Source: Tsukamurella sp. TY48 (lineage in GTDB: Bacteria; Actinomycetota; Actinomycetes; Mycobacteriales; Mycobacteriaceae). From it: DNA of 64,000 nucleotides. Made by a program: the position numbers and the translations under genes. Each line of letters starts with the position of its first letter. Positions within the stretch are counted from its first letter, which is position 1. The stretch covers positions 2,356,001-2,420,000 of the forward strand of contig NZ_BPMV01000001.1 of assembly GCF_019656655.1 (NCBI RefSeq), read 5' to 3'. This document shows, one piece after another, positions 44,838 through 57,895 of this stretch. The notes beneath the pieces were generated by a model. The model worked only from the letters and a program-made list of their open reading frames with translations, was not told the origin of the DNA and did not search any database.

Positions 44838-45932
44838 GTGACCGTAGATCTCTCGACGACGCGCGATTCCCCGTCGTCCTCCGCGCGGCCCAGCGCGGGC
44901 TCGGCCCGGCGGCGCAAACGTCTCGCCGGGCTGATGCTCCTGGCGGTCCTGCTCGCCGCCACCGTGGTGGCCTCGCTCGCCATCGGCTCGCGCGATCTGG
45001 CACCGTCCGCGGTCTGGGACGGCCTGTTCTACCGCTACACCACCGGCCCGAACCCCGGCGATCCGCAGCTCAACGAGGCCGCGATCATCGTGCAGACGCT
45101 CCGGGTGCCGCGCACCATCCTGGCCCTGCTGGCCGGGGCCGCGCTCGCCCTTGCGGGGGCGCTGCTGCAGGGCCACACCCGCAACCCCATCGCCGACCCC
45201 GGCATCCTGGGCATCACCCAGGGCGCCGCGTTCGCCGTGGTGTGCGCGATCTTCCTGGGCGGCCTCACCCAGCCGCTGCAGTACGTGTGGTTTGCCTTCC
45301 TCGGCGCCGCCGTCGCCGCGATCGTGGTCTTCGGCCTCTCCAGCCTGGGCGGCGGCGTCGCCTCGCCGCTCACCCTGGTGCTCGCCGGCACCGGCGTTGG
45401 CCTCTTCCTCAGCTCGATGACCTCGGCCATCGCGCTCAGCGACAACGCCTCCCTCGATGCGCTGCGGTTCTGGAACGCGGGCGCGGTGGTGGGCCGCGGC
45501 TTCGACGTGATCGGCGCGGTCACGCCCTTCCTCGTGATCGGTGCGTTGCTCGCACTGGCGAACGGGCCCGCCGTGAACCTGCTCAACCTCGGCGACGATG
45601 TGGCCAAGGGGCTCGGCCTCAACGTGAACCTCGCGCGCACCGTCGGCATCGTGGCCGTGACGCTGCTCGCCGGTGCCGCGACCGCCGCCTGCGGCAGCAT
45701 CGCCTTCCTCGGACTCATGGTGCCGCACATCACCCGCTATTTCACCGGTCCCGATTACCGCTGGCTGCTGCCCTATTCGGCCCTGCTCGGCGCATGGCTG
45801 CTACTCGCGGCCGACATCGTGGGCCGCGTCGTGGCCCGTCCCGGCGAGCTGGAGGTGGGCATCGTCGTGGCGATGGTCGGCGCGCCCTTCTTCGTGGCAC
45901 TCGTCTGGTGGCGGAAGGCGGTCACGGTATGA
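44838..45932 (+). CDS. FecCD-family siderophore permease, first subunit
   Basis: 364 residues. About 35 disordered basic residues precede nine to ten membrane helices. Landmarks are LRVPRTILALLAGAALALAG, GHTRNPIADPGILGITQGA (about 112-130) and FLGLMVPHITRYFTGPDYR. The GTG at 44838 follows TACCAT by 7 nt (possible leaderless). It forms a heterodimer with the next gene, which overlaps it by ATGA. Confidence 0.92.
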   Translation: MTVDLSTTRDSPSSSARPSAGSARRRKRLAGLMLLAVLLAATVVASLAIGSRDLAPSAVWDGLFYRYTTGPNPGDPQLNEAAIIVQTLRVPRTILALLAGAALALAGALLQGHTRNPIADPGILGITQGAAFAVVCAIFLGGLTQPLQYVWFAFLGAAVAAIVVFGLSSLGGGVASPLTLVLAGTGVGLFLSSMTSAIALSDNASLDALRFWNAGAVVGRGFDVIGAVTPFLVIGALLALANGPAVNLLNLGDDVAKGLGLNVNLARTVGIVAVTLLAGAATAACGSIAFLGLMVPHITRYFTGPDYRWLLPYSALLGAWLLLAADIVGRVVARPGELEVGIVVAMVGAPFFVALVWWRKAVTV

Positions 45933-47029
45933 CCGACACGCAGGACACGGTCCAGGACGCGAAAGTCGACCTTCCTCCGATCCGTCCCGGAATGCGATTC
46001 GGATCCGTGCTCTCGATGGTCTGGCGGCCCTGGCCGGTGTTCGTCACCGCGGTGCTCGTCGCGGTGGCCTTCGTGGCCTTCTGCCTCAGCATCCGGATGG
46101 GCGAATTCCCGCTCAGCCTGGGTGATGTGCTCCAGGCGCTGATCGGCCGCGGTGACGCGATGACGGACTTCATCGTCATGGACCTGCGGCTGCCGCGCGC
46201 GCTGGTCGGCGTCACGGTGGGTGCGGCGCTCGGAATGTCCGGCGCGATCGTGCAGTCGATCGCCCGTAACCCGCTGGCCAGCCCCGACATCCTCGGTATC
46301 ACCGCCGGTGCCGGCGTGGCAGCGGTGTTCCTGGTGACCTCCACCAGCACGCTGGCCGCCACCCTCAACACCGATGTGGGCCTGCCGCTGTTCGCGCTGG
46401 GCGGCGGGCTCGTCACCGGCGCCCTGGTGTACCTGCTGGCCGTTCGCGGCGGGGTCGACGGTATGCGGCTGATCCTGGTGGGCATCGCCATCACCGCGCT
46501 GATGCGGGCGCTCATCGACTGGATGCTGGTGCGCGCCGACATCCGCGACGTGGCCCGAGCCCAGGCCTGGCTCGTCGGATCACTCGACGGCCGCGACTGG
46601 AGCGATGTGTGGGCCGCCCTCGGGCTCGGCGTGCCCGCCGCGATCATCGCGATGGGTGCCGCCTTCCCGCTGCGCGCCGTGCAACTCGGCGACGACGTGG
46701 CCCGCGGCCTCGGCGTGCGGCTGGGCCGCAACCGCGCCACGCTGCTCATCGCCTCGGTGCTGCTGGCCTCCGCCGGCGTCGCCGCGGCCGGACCGATCGC
46801 CTTCGTCGCCTTCGTCGCCCCGCAGCTGGCGATGCGCCTGACCCGGCTGGCAACCCCGCCGCTCATCCCCGCGGCGGCCATGGGCGCCGCTCTGCTGCTG
46901 TGCGCGGACCTGGTGGCCCGCACCGTGTTCCCGGTCCCGATGCCGGTGGGCATCGTGACGGCCGCGGCCGGTGGCCCGTTCCTCGTGTACCTCCTCGTCC
47001 GTCAGAACATCAAGGGAGCCAAGAAATGA
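45929..47029 (+). CDS. FecCD-family siderophore permease, second subunit
   Basis: 366 residues with nine to ten membrane helices. LRLPRALVGVTVGAALGMSG, QSIARNPLASPDILGITAGA (about 110-130) and FVAFVAPQLAMRLTR are the family motifs. The ATG overlaps the preceding stop, and its own stop overlaps the ATPase start (ATGA), so all three inner-membrane parts are co-translated. Confidence 0.92.
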   Translation: MTDTQDTVQDAKVDLPPIRPGMRFGSVLSMVWRPWPVFVTAVLVAVAFVAFCLSIRMGEFPLSLGDVLQALIGRGDAMTDFIVMDLRLPRALVGVTVGAALGMSGAIVQSIARNPLASPDILGITAGAGVAAVFLVTSTSTLAATLNTDVGLPLFALGGGLVTGALVYLLAVRGGVDGMRLILVGIAITALMRALIDWMLVRADIRDVARAQAWLVGSLDGRDWSDVWAALGLGVPAAIIAMGAAFPLRAVQLGDDVARGLGVRLGRNRATLLIASVLLASAGVAAAGPIAFVAFVAPQLAMRLTRLATPPLIPAAAMGAALLLCADLVARTVFPVPMPVGIVTAAAGGPFLVYLLVRQNIKGAKK

Positions 47030-47850
47030 GCGCGATCGACACTCGGCAGGCGGCCCCCTCCCGGCTGGGGGCGCGCGCTGTCTCCTCGGGCTACGGCCAG
47101 GTGACGGTGCTCGACGACCTCAGCCTGGACATCCCCACCGGTCTGGTGACCACGATCATCGGCCCGAACGGCTGCGGCAAGTCGACGCTGCTGCGCACGC
47201 TGGCCCGGCTGATCAAGCCGTCGAGCGGCCAGGTGGTACTCGACGGCACCGACATCGCCACGATGAAGACCAAGCAGGTGGCCACCACCATGGGGCTGCT
47301 CCCGCAGAGCCCCACCGCCCCCGAGGGACTCACCGTGGCCGACCTCGTGGCGCGCGGCCGGCACCCGCACCAGAGCTGGCTGCGGCAGTGGTCCTCCGAC
47401 GACGCCGACGTGGTGGACGCGGCGCTCTCACAGACCGGTGTGCGCGACCTCGCCGACCGCCCCGTCGACTCGCTCTCCGGCGGTCAGCGGCAGCGCGTGT
47501 GGATCTCGATGACGCTGGCGCAGGGCACCGAGCTGCTGCTGCTCGACGAGCCCACCACCTTCCTCGATCTCTCGCACGCCCTGGACGTGCTGGACCTGGT
47601 CGACGAGCTCAGCGGCCAGGGCCGCACCGTGGTGATGGTGCTGCACGACCTGAACCTGGCCATCCGGTACAGCGATCACCTGGTCGCCATGCGGGACGGC
47701 GCCATCGTGGCGCAGGGCGCACCGCAGGACATCATCAGCGAGGAGATGCTCGCCGACGTCTTCGGCCTGCAGTCGAAGGTGATCGACGATCCCGTGGCGC
47801 CCGGCCGCCCGCTGATCGTGCCGATCGGCGCGCGCCGCGTGGGCGAGTAG
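47026..47850 (+). CDS. Siderophore ABC transporter ATPase (FepC-like)
   Basis: 274 residues. Walker A GPNGCGKST (about 46-54), Q-loop LLPQSPT, signature LSGGQRQR (about 150) and Walker B LLLLDEPTTFLDLSH are intact; the THxxH-type HPHQSW element is typical of FepC/FagC ATPases. It completes a four-part iron-siderophore importer with 43842-47029. Confidence 0.93.
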   Translation: MSAIDTRQAAPSRLGARAVSSGYGQVTVLDDLSLDIPTGLVTTIIGPNGCGKSTLLRTLARLIKPSSGQVVLDGTDIATMKTKQVATTMGLLPQSPTAPEGLTVADLVARGRHPHQSWLRQWSSDDADVVDAALSQTGVRDLADRPVDSLSGGQRQRVWISMTLAQGTELLLLDEPTTFLDLSHALDVLDLVDELSGQGRTVVMVLHDLNLAIRYSDHLVAMRDGAIVAQGAPQDIISEEMLADVFGLQSKVIDDPVAPGRPLIVPIGARRVGE

Positions 47851-47881
47851 CCCAGCCGAGGAAGACGTCGGGGTACGGATC

Positions 47882-48337
47882 GTGCTGAGCAGGCGGATAG
47901 GGATCCTGGGCATCGGTCTTGCGATCGCTGGATGCGGCGCGCTGGCAGGGTGTGGTCAGTCCCAAACGAGTCCGGAATCGTCGCAATCCACCACGACGTC
48001 GTTGGTCCCGAGTGCCCCAGCGGACCAGCGAGTCGACCCTGAGCTGGATCGGGCGCGGAAACTGATTGTCGGAACCTGGCGGCTCGATGGTGCGGCATCC
48101 GATTGGGGATTCATCCGCTATCAGGAAGACGGATCGGTCACCACCGACGAGACCGGCTCCCAGCCGGCGTCGCACTGGGAAATCATTCGCGAAAAAGACT
48201 CCGCCCAAGGGAGATTGATCGTCCAAGATCCGGGTGACCCCACGACCGCGCTGGTCGTGGCAGTCGACCAGAGCCGATTGACGCTGCTCGATCCCGATCG
48301 TGGAGTGGAACATGCCTACGTTCGTGTGAGCACCTAG
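47882..48337 (+). CDS. Hypothetical lipoprotein
   Basis: 151 residues from GTG 47882. A signal peptide with two possible lipoboxes (IAGC about 18, LAGC about 24) is followed by a Ser/Thr/Pro linker and a small domain with KLIVGTWRLDG and GFIRYQEDGSVT, the pattern of lipocalin-like or DUF-type beta proteins. Base composition is slightly less GC-rich than its neighbours. Function unknown. Confidence 0.72.
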   Translation: MLSRRIGILGIGLAIAGCGALAGCGQSQTSPESSQSTTTSLVPSAPADQRVDPELDRARKLIVGTWRLDGAASDWGFIRYQEDGSVTTDETGSQPASHWEIIREKDSAQGRLIVQDPGDPTTALVVAVDQSRLTLLDPDRGVEHAYVRVST

Positions 48338-48341
48338 AGGC

Positions 48342-50660
<2,319 letters not shown>

Positions 50661-51641
50661 CTACCCGGTGTACTGCGCCGCGGGTGCCGACCACACCTGC
50701 CCGAGGGTAGGCGTGAACCACTGGTTGTACAGCCGCATCCACGTTCCGTCGAAGGCCATGCGCAGTAGTACGCCGTTGATGAAACGCACGAGGTCGGTGC
50801 GATTCTTCCCGACCCCCACCGCGTAGTACTCCAGGCCCATCGACGGCCCCGTCACAGTGAGGTTCGGGTCCTGGTCCTCGAGCCCGGCCAGGATTGCATC
50901 GTCGGTGGAGACCGCGTCCACCTGCTGCTGCTGGAGCATCACCAGGCAGTCCGACCAGGAATCGGCCGCGATCACCGTGGCGCTGGGCACCAGTCGGCGC
51001 ACCCGGTCCAGCGAGGTGGTGCCGCGCACCTCGCACACCCGGCGGCCGGACAGGTCGCCGACGGTGTTGATGGGCGCGCCGCGCGGCGCGAGGATGCGCT
51101 GCTGCGCGATGAAGTAGGTGGCGGAGAAGGCCACCTGCTTGGCCCGGTCGCAGGTGGCGCTCATCGTCTTGACCACAACGTCCACGGTGCCGTCGATCAG
51201 CGCCTGCTGCCGCTCGGCCGTCGAGAGGATGCGGAAGTGCACCCGGTTCGGATCACCGAAGATCGCCGCCGCGATCTGGTGCGCGATATCGGCGTCGAAT
51301 CCCTTGATCTCACCGGTGATCGGATCGCGGAAGGACAGCAGGTTCGAGCCGATGTCGATGCCCACCACCAGCCGCCCGCGGTCGAAGATATCGGCCATCG
51401 TGGTGCCCGGCACCATCTGTCCGGCAGGCGGGAGCGACGACGGTGACGGCGTGCCCGGGCACATCGCCACCTCGGCCGGCAGGGGCGTGTCCGGCGGAAC
51501 CACCGTGCCGGACCCCGGCATCGGCTGCGGGAAGGAGGTCACCGCATCGCCGGGGGCCTCCGGCGCCGAGACCACGCACGCCGAGGTGGCGAGCGTGACG
51601 CTCAGCGCGAGGGCGATCCCGCCCAGGGTCCGGCGCATCAT
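50661..51641 (-). CDS. glnH: GlnH-like amino-acid-binding lipoprotein
   Basis: 326 residues. Lipobox TSAC (Cys about 22), a Pro-rich linker, then a type II solute-binding domain (about 85-300: LVVGIDIGSNLLSFRDPITGEIKGFDADIA and VDAVSTDDAILAGL). In mycobacteria GlnH binds aspartate/glutamate and signals through GlnX to PknG. ATG 51641 has GGGAG 5 nt upstream and overlaps the glnX stop. Confidence 0.92.
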   Translation of the reverse strand: MMRRTLGGIALALSVTLATSACVVSAPEAPGDAVTSFPQPMPGSGTVVPPDTPLPAEVAMCPGTPSPSSLPPAGQMVPGTTMADIFDRGRLVVGIDIGSNLLSFRDPITGEIKGFDADIAHQIAAAIFGDPNRVHFRILSTAERQQALIDGTVDVVVKTMSATCDRAKQVAFSATYFIAQQRILAPRGAPINTVGDLSGRRVCEVRGTTSLDRVRRLVPSATVIAADSWSDCLVMLQQQQVDAVSTDDAILAGLEDQDPNLTVTGPSMGLEYYAVGVGKNRTDLVRFINGVLLRMAFDGTWMRLYNQWFTPTLGQVWSAPAAQYTG

Positions 51642-53071
51642 CGGTACTCCCTGACTCGCGGGTAGAAACCGGCCGCGACACCGGCGGCCGCGACGATGCA
51701 CAGCACGAAGGCGCCGGGACCGGAGTAGGCGATCGCGTACCGCGCGGTGTTGACGTTGTCGCGGTACAGGGTCCGGGCGCGGGCGATCGCGTTGGTGAGG
51801 TGATCGTCGAGCGCGCGGTAGGCCACGGCCGCGGAATCGGGATCGGTGCCGATCGCGACGCGGGTGGCGCCGAGGTAATCGCCCGTGGCCTCGCGGGCCG
51901 CGATCACCTGGTGCGCCGTGACCCAGCGCCGGGCGTCGCCCCGCGCACCGTCGACCGCGGCGCGGATCTCCGGGTCCTCGGTGTCCATCTGTTCCAGCGT
52001 CGCCTGCGCCTGGCCGAGGGTCTGCGCGAAGGCCTCCGGCGGTGTGCCGCGGCCGGCGCCGCGCTGTACGAGCGCCATCGTCTCCATCGACCGGGCCTGC
52101 TGCGTGAGCGTGCGGGCCTGCGTCAACGAGTCCACCGCCGCGGTGCCGCGTTGTTCGGCGCGGAGGGAGAAGGTAGTCGAGGTGAGGCTGGCGATCAGCA
52201 CCCACAGCAGGGCCACGGTGAGGGCGGTGGCCGCGACCAGCAGGCCCCGGTTCATGGTGCGTTGCGTGCGCCGGGCCAGGTACTGGTGAGTGAGCAGCAC
52301 CGACGCGAGCGTGATGCCGAGGACACCGTAGATCGCCCACGGCGGGGACGCGAACTTCGAGTGCGTGTCCCGGAGGTTGTCGGCCTCCTCGCGGTAGAAC
52401 GACTCCGCGGCGGGCAACAGGGTCTCCTGCATGAGCGTCGACGCGGTCGCCAGGTACGCGGCGGCCACCGAGTTGTCGAGCCGGTTGTTGGTGCGCGCCG
52501 TTTCGACCAGACCGGTGTACACCGACAGGTTCATCGCGATGGTGTCGAGGTTCTCGTGCGCCTTCGTGTCCTCGGGCGGCAGGCTCGTGGCCGAGGTGAC
52601 GAGCGCCTTGCCGGCGGTGGCCAGCGCCAGCCGGTAGCTGGATTGGATCTCGTCGGCAGGGAGACCGCCGGCCACGAAGGCCGCGTTCGCGGATTCGTTC
52701 GCCGTGGACAGGGAACTGTAGAGCACCTGGGCGGCATGGGCGCGGGGCTCGTAGTCGGACAGGTTCTGCTGCAGGACATCGGTACGGGAGAGCTGGCCGG
52801 CGGAGGTGAACCATCCGGTGAACAGGCACATCGTCACGAGCACGATGGCCATCGAGACCAGTTTTCCGGGGCTGGAGGTGAAGAACTCGCGGAGTTCGGC
52901 GAAGACCGATGACTCGGGGAAGGACCGGAGGCGGAGCGAGGTCAGCTGTCGATTCTTCGACGCCGTGGCCGTCACCGTTCGCACCTCTCTCGTGTCGCCG
53001 CCGGCAACGGATGGTTCCGCTGTTCCGGCTCGTTCGACCCTATCGCGCGAAGCGGCCGATCGGTCGCTCAT
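51638..53071 (-). CDS. glnX: GlnX-like membrane signalling protein
   Basis: 477 residues. A roughly 55-residue cytoplasmic start, one membrane helix (about 70-92), an extracellular helical domain, then three further hydrophobic segments (about 255-275, 290-310, 450-470). This matches GlnX (Rv0412c), which carries the GlnH signal across the membrane to PknG. The N-terminal start is uncertain (ATG 53071 or a GTG about 30 codons in). Confidence 0.88.
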   Translation of the reverse strand: MSDRSAASRDRVERAGTAEPSVAGGDTREVRTVTATASKNRQLTSLRLRSFPESSVFAELREFFTSSPGKLVSMAIVLVTMCLFTGWFTSAGQLSRTDVLQQNLSDYEPRAHAAQVLYSSLSTANESANAAFVAGGLPADEIQSSYRLALATAGKALVTSATSLPPEDTKAHENLDTIAMNLSVYTGLVETARTNNRLDNSVAAAYLATASTLMQETLLPAAESFYREEADNLRDTHSKFASPPWAIYGVLGITLASVLLTHQYLARRTQRTMNRGLLVAATALTVALLWVLIASLTSTTFSLRAEQRGTAAVDSLTQARTLTQQARSMETMALVQRGAGRGTPPEAFAQTLGQAQATLEQMDTEDPEIRAAVDGARGDARRWVTAHQVIAAREATGDYLGATRVAIGTDPDSAAVAYRALDDHLTNAIARARTLYRDNVNTARYAIAYSGPGAFVLCIVAAAGVAAGFYPRVREYR

Positions 53072-53123
53072 GACGCGGCATTTTCCCCGCCCGTGCCGCC
53101 ATCGTGTCCGCTACGGTGGACGC

Positions 53124-53594
53124 ATGTTGGGTGACGGGAACGGCTGGGTCCGCGACCCGGACGGTTCCCGGTACTGGGGCCGGTTCGGCGCCGCGGGCCT
53201 ACTGGCCTTGTCGCCAGACGAGTCGAAGGTGTTACTCCAGCACCGCGCGTGGTGGAGTCACCAGGGTGGAACCTGGGCGCTGCCCGGGGGTGCCCGCGAT
53301 TCCCACGAGTCCGCGGCCGATGCCGCGTTGCGAGAAGCCTTCGAGGAGACCGGTCTTCCGCCCACCTCGCTCGAGGTGCTCTCCGAGGTGGTCACCGCCC
53401 GCTCGGAAGTCGGGTGGACCTACACCACAGTGCTGGCCCGGCTGGTCGAGCCCCGCGACCTGATCCCGAACGAGGAGTCCACGGCGCTGGAGTGGGTGCA
53501 CCTGGGCGCAGTGCCCGACCGGCGCCTGCACCCCGCCTTCGCGCAGAGCTGGCCCGAACTTCAGGTTCAGCTGCAGTCTCTCAACGAGAGCTGA
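53124..53594 (+). CDS. mutT3: Nudix hydrolase (MutT3-like)
   Basis: 156 residues. The Nudix box is complete: [23 protein letters not shown] (about 57-79; split as G-x5-E and REAFEETG). It occupies the mutT3 (Rv0413) position beside glnX. The ATG at 53124 follows TACGGT by 6 nt, so the mRNA may be leaderless. The last 14 bp overlap the end of thiE on the other strand. Confidence 0.9.
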   Translation: MLGDGNGWVRDPDGSRYWGRFGAAGLLALSPDESKVLLQHRAWWSHQGGTWALPGGARDSHESAADAALREAFEETGLPPTSLEVLSEVVTARSEVGWTYTTVLARLVEPRDLIPNEESTALEWVHLGAVPDRRLHPAFAQSWPELQVQLQSLNES

Positions 53595-54252
53595 GCGCCG
53601 AGCGGAGCGCGCGGGCCGCCCCCTCCGGGTCGTCGGCGGCGGTGATCGCACGGACCACCACGATCGCGTCGGCGCCCGCGGCGGTCACCTCGGGCACCCG
53701 GTCCAGATCGATACCGCCGATGGCGAACCACTTCCGGTCCGGCGCACTGGCGGCAGTGCCGCGCACCAGCTCCAGTCCCGGTGCGGTGCGTCCGGGCTTG
53801 GTCGGCGTGGGCCAGCACGGGCCGGTGCAGAAGTAGTCGACGCCCGGTTCCGCCGCCGCGGCAGCCGCCTGCGCCGCGTCGTGCGTGGACCGGCCGATCA
53901 CCACCTCGTCGCCCACGATCCGGCGCGCGACCGCGACCGGGAGATCGTCCTGGCCGAGGTGCAGGACGTCGGCGCCGGCCGCGAGCGCGACATCGGCCCG
54001 ATCGTTCACCGCCACCAGGGCGCCGTGCGCATGCGCGATCTCGCGCAGCTCGGCCACCAGCTCGATCTCCTGCTTCGCCTCCAGCGGACCGAACTCGCGC
54101 TCGCCGGCCGACCCCTTATCGCGCAGCTGCACGATGTCGACGCCGCCGCGGAGCGCGGCCGCGACGAACTCCGCCAGGTCACCGCGCTCGCGGCGGGCGT
54201 CGGTGCACAGGTACAGGCGGGCCGAAACGAGGCGTTCGCGCGGGGAGACCAT
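53581..54252 (-). CDS. thiE: Thiamine-phosphate synthase
   Basis: 223 residues, TIM barrel. VQLRDKG (about 41-47), [30 protein letters not shown] and WFAIGGID are the ThiE motifs. It joins the pyrimidine diphosphate (HMP-PP) with the thiazole phosphate to make thiamine phosphate. ATG 54252. It is divergent from the riboswitch-controlled thiOSG operon and converges with mutT3. Confidence 0.94.
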   Translation of the reverse strand: MVSPRERLVSARLYLCTDARRERGDLAEFVAAALRGGVDIVQLRDKGSAGEREFGPLEAKQEIELVAELREIAHAHGALVAVNDRADVALAAGADVLHLGQDDLPVAVARRIVGDEVVIGRSTHDAAQAAAAAAEPGVDYFCTGPCWPTPTKPGRTAPGLELVRGTAASAPDRKWFAIGGIDLDRVPEVTAAGADAIVVVRAITAADDPEGAARALRSALSSR

Positions 54253-54294
54253 GCGCCCAGGGTAGACGCCGGGGGTAGGCTGGTCGCCGAACAC

Positions 54295-54395
54295 ACGGGA
54301 GCTCCGGGCATCGCACGATGAACGAGGAGCTGAGAGTGGGGCACGAGCCGTCCCTGACCGTCAGACCTGATCCGGGTAATGCCGGCGAAGGAAGG
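54295..54395 (+). promoter_or_regulatory. TPP riboswitch (THI element)
   Basis: The conserved cores are present in order: ACGGGAGC (54295-), CTGAGAG (54330-54336) and ACCTGATCCGGGTAATGCC (54365-54383) followed by GGCGAAGGAA. It ends about 10 nt before the thiO GTG, so ligand binding probably hides the ribosome site (GAAGGA). Confidence 0.92.
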
Positions 54396-54404
54396 ATCTT
54401 GCAG

Positions 54405-55423
54405 GTGAAAAGCAGTGTCTCCGTTGTGGGTGCGGGCATCGTCGGGCTCACGGTGGCCTGGTCGTTGGCGCGCGCCGGGGCACGCGTCGCCGTCTACGAT
54501 CCCGCGCCCGGGTCCGGTGCCTCGTGGGTGGCGGGCGGCATGCTCGCGCCCTACTCCGAGGCCTGGCCCGGCGAGGAGGGGCTGCTCGCCCTCGGTGCGC
54601 AATCGCTCGCCCTCTGGGAGGGGTTCGCCACCGCGCTGCAGCCCTACGCCGACGGTCCGCTGATCACCGCCCGCGGCACCGTGTGGCTCGCCGTCGACGA
54701 CGGTGATGCGGAAGAGCTCGCCACCGTGACCACCGCCGTGGGGGACGAGCGGCTGTTCGCAGCGCTCCGTCCCTCCGCGGCGCTGCGGACGATTCCCGGT
54801 GCCGCGCCGCGGATCCGGGCGGCCGCACAGGCACCGTCGGAGCGCGCGGTCGATAATCGGCTCGTGCACCGGGCGCTGCTCGCGGCCTGTGCCGCCACCG
54901 GTGTGGAGCTGCGCGCCGAGGCCGTCCGCGCACCGTCGGAACTCCCGGGTGACGCCGTGATCGTCTGTGCTGGAGCCGCTTCCGTCGATCTCCTGCCGGG
55001 CTGCGCGGTGCGCCCGGTGAAGGGCGAGGTGGTGCGGCTCCGGCGCGCACCGTCGTGCCTGCCGCCCCCGGAGGTGACGGTCCGGGCCCGGGTGCACGGT
55101 CGACCGGTGTACGTGGTGCCCCGCGCCGACGGCGTGGTGGTGGGTGCCACCCAGTACGAGAACGACCGTGATCTGGCGCCCCGCGTGGGCCCCGTGGTCG
55201 AACTGCTCGGCGACGCCTTCACCGTGCTGCCCTTCCTCCGCGAGTACGAGCTGGTGGAGGTCACCGCGGGACTGCGGCCCACCCGCCCCGACAACCTGCC
55301 GCTGCTCGGCCGGGTGGACGGCCGGGTGTTCGCCGCCACCGGGCACGGTAGGAACGGAATTCTGCTCGCACCGGTCACGGGCGCGCGGGCGGTGGATATG
55401 GTGCTCGATCAGGAGGTGCACGC

Positions 55424-55433
<10 letters not shown>
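54405..55433 (+). CDS. thiO: Glycine oxidase ThiO
   Basis: 342 residues, FAD-dependent amine oxidase fold. Dinucleotide motif VVGAGIVGLTVAW (about 7-19) and the C-terminal GLRPTRPDNLPLLGRV, TGHGRNGILLAP are typical of ThiO. It oxidises glycine to the imine used for thiazole formation. GTG 54405 has GAAGGA 9 nt upstream inside the riboswitch expression platform. It overlaps thiS by 10 nt. Confidence 0.93.
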
Positions 55434-56390
<957 letters not shown>

Positions 56391-56400
56391 CGGATCCGGG

Positions 56401-57807
56401 TCACACCGGGGCGAGGTCGTCGTCCGCGGTGGGAGCCGTGGTGCCATCGGTCACGGGGGTCTCGACGATGTCGTGGTCCTTGGTCTCCACCATGAGGTAG
56501 CAGCAGAGCACGCTCACGGCGGACAGCCCGGCCAGCATGTAGCCCACCCACAGCTGGTTGCCATCGGCCACCCATTTCGCGGCGATCAGCGGCGGAATCG
56601 CGCCGCCCAGGATGCCCGCCAGGTTGTAGCCCAGGCCGGCCCCGGTGTAGCGGTACCGCTCGTGGAACATCTCGGGCAGCGCGGCGCCCGCCGGGCCGTA
56701 GGCGATGCCGAAGATGATCAGCGTGCCGATCAGGCCGACGGCGTAAATCGGCAGGCTCTTGGTGTCCAGGATCGGGAACAGCACCAGCGACCACACCACG
56801 GCCAGCCCGCAGGAGGTCATGATCACCTTGCGGCGGCCGATCTTGTCGGAGTAGACCGCCGACGCGGCGATCGCGAGCCCGAAGCAGACCGCGCCGGCCA
56901 TGCCCATCGCCAGCACCGTGGTGCGCGGGAAGCCCAGGTTCTTGGTGGCGTAGTTGGTGAGGAAGGCGGTGCCCATGTAGAACAGCGAGAACAGCGAGGC
57001 CAGCGCACCGGCGGCGATCAGGATCTCCTTCCACTGGAAGCGGATCGCATCCAGGAAGGGCAGCTTGGTGCGGTTGATCTCGCTCATCGCCCGCTTGCGG
57101 ACCTCGGTGAAGACGGGGGTCTCCTCCACGGTGAGCCGCACCCACAGGCCCACCAGCACCAGCAGCGCCGACAGCAGGAAGGGCACGCGCCAGCCGATGG
57201 TCATGAAGGCGCTGTCGGCGTTCTTGGTATCGCCCGCGGTCAGCGTGAACAGCAGGAACGTGCCGCTGGAGAGGAAGAACGCGAACGACGGTCCCAGCTG
57301 CGGGAACATCGCGTACAGGCCGCGCTTGCCCTTCGGTGCGTACTCGGCGGTGAGCAGCGTGGCACCGGCCCACTCGCCGCCCACGGCGAAACCCTGGAAG
57401 AAGCGCATCACCACGAGCAGCACCGGCGCGAGTGTGCCGATGCCGTTCGGGAACAGCCCGAAGACGCCGGTCTCGCTGCCGGGCAGCAGGCCGATCATCA
57501 CCGTCGCGGCGCCCATGATGAGCAGCGTCCACACCAGGGTGCGCTTGCGGCCGATCCGATCGCCGAAGTGCCCGAACAGGATCGCACCCACCGGACGGGC
57601 GAAGAAGGCCACGGCGAAGGTGGCGAACGAGGCCAGTGTGGCCACGCCCGGGCTCATGTTCGAGAAGAAGATCGTGGGGAACACCAGCGCTGCCGCGGTG
57701 CCGTAGATGAAGAAGTCGTAGAACTCGATCGTGGTGCCGATCGAGCTGGCCATCGCCACCCGGCGCAGCTTGGGCTTCGGGACGGTCGGGAGTTCGGGTG
57801 CGCTCAA
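56401..57807 (-). CDS. Metabolite:H+ symporter (MHS family, MFS)
   Basis: 468 residues with 12 membrane segments. MHS landmarks: SSIGTTIEFYDFFIYG (about 21-36), GHFGDRIGRKRTL (about 79-91), RFFQGFAVGGEWAGA and EYAPKGKRG. The family includes proline/betaine, shikimate and dicarboxylate carriers; the substrate here is unknown. The start is a TTG at 57807 with AGGAG 5 nt upstream. It converges with thiG. Confidence 0.9.
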   Translation of the reverse strand: MSAPELPTVPKPKLRRVAMASSIGTTIEFYDFFIYGTAAALVFPTIFFSNMSPGVATLASFATFAVAFFARPVGAILFGHFGDRIGRKRTLVWTLLIMGAATVMIGLLPGSETGVFGLFPNGIGTLAPVLLVVMRFFQGFAVGGEWAGATLLTAEYAPKGKRGLYAMFPQLGPSFAFFLSSGTFLLFTLTAGDTKNADSAFMTIGWRVPFLLSALLVLVGLWVRLTVEETPVFTEVRKRAMSEINRTKLPFLDAIRFQWKEILIAAGALASLFSLFYMGTAFLTNYATKNLGFPRTTVLAMGMAGAVCFGLAIAASAVYSDKIGRRKVIMTSCGLAVVWSLVLFPILDTKSLPIYAVGLIGTLIIFGIAYGPAGAALPEMFHERYRYTGAGLGYNLAGILGGAIPPLIAAKWVADGNQLWVGYMLAGLSAVSVLCCYLMVETKDHDIVETPVTDGTTAPTADDDLAPV

Positions 57808-57895
57808 CTTCGCTCCTGGGGTCGAAAGGACGTGCCAGAAACCTAGTGATGCTCGTCACAGTCGCGGTACCCCCGAAAGGGGGTAGCCCTGTGGA

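Noticed and set aside
53581-53594. Overlap of mutT3 and thiE as a sequencing error
   Set aside because: The two genes are convergent and both end naturally; short 3' overlaps are normal in this genome.
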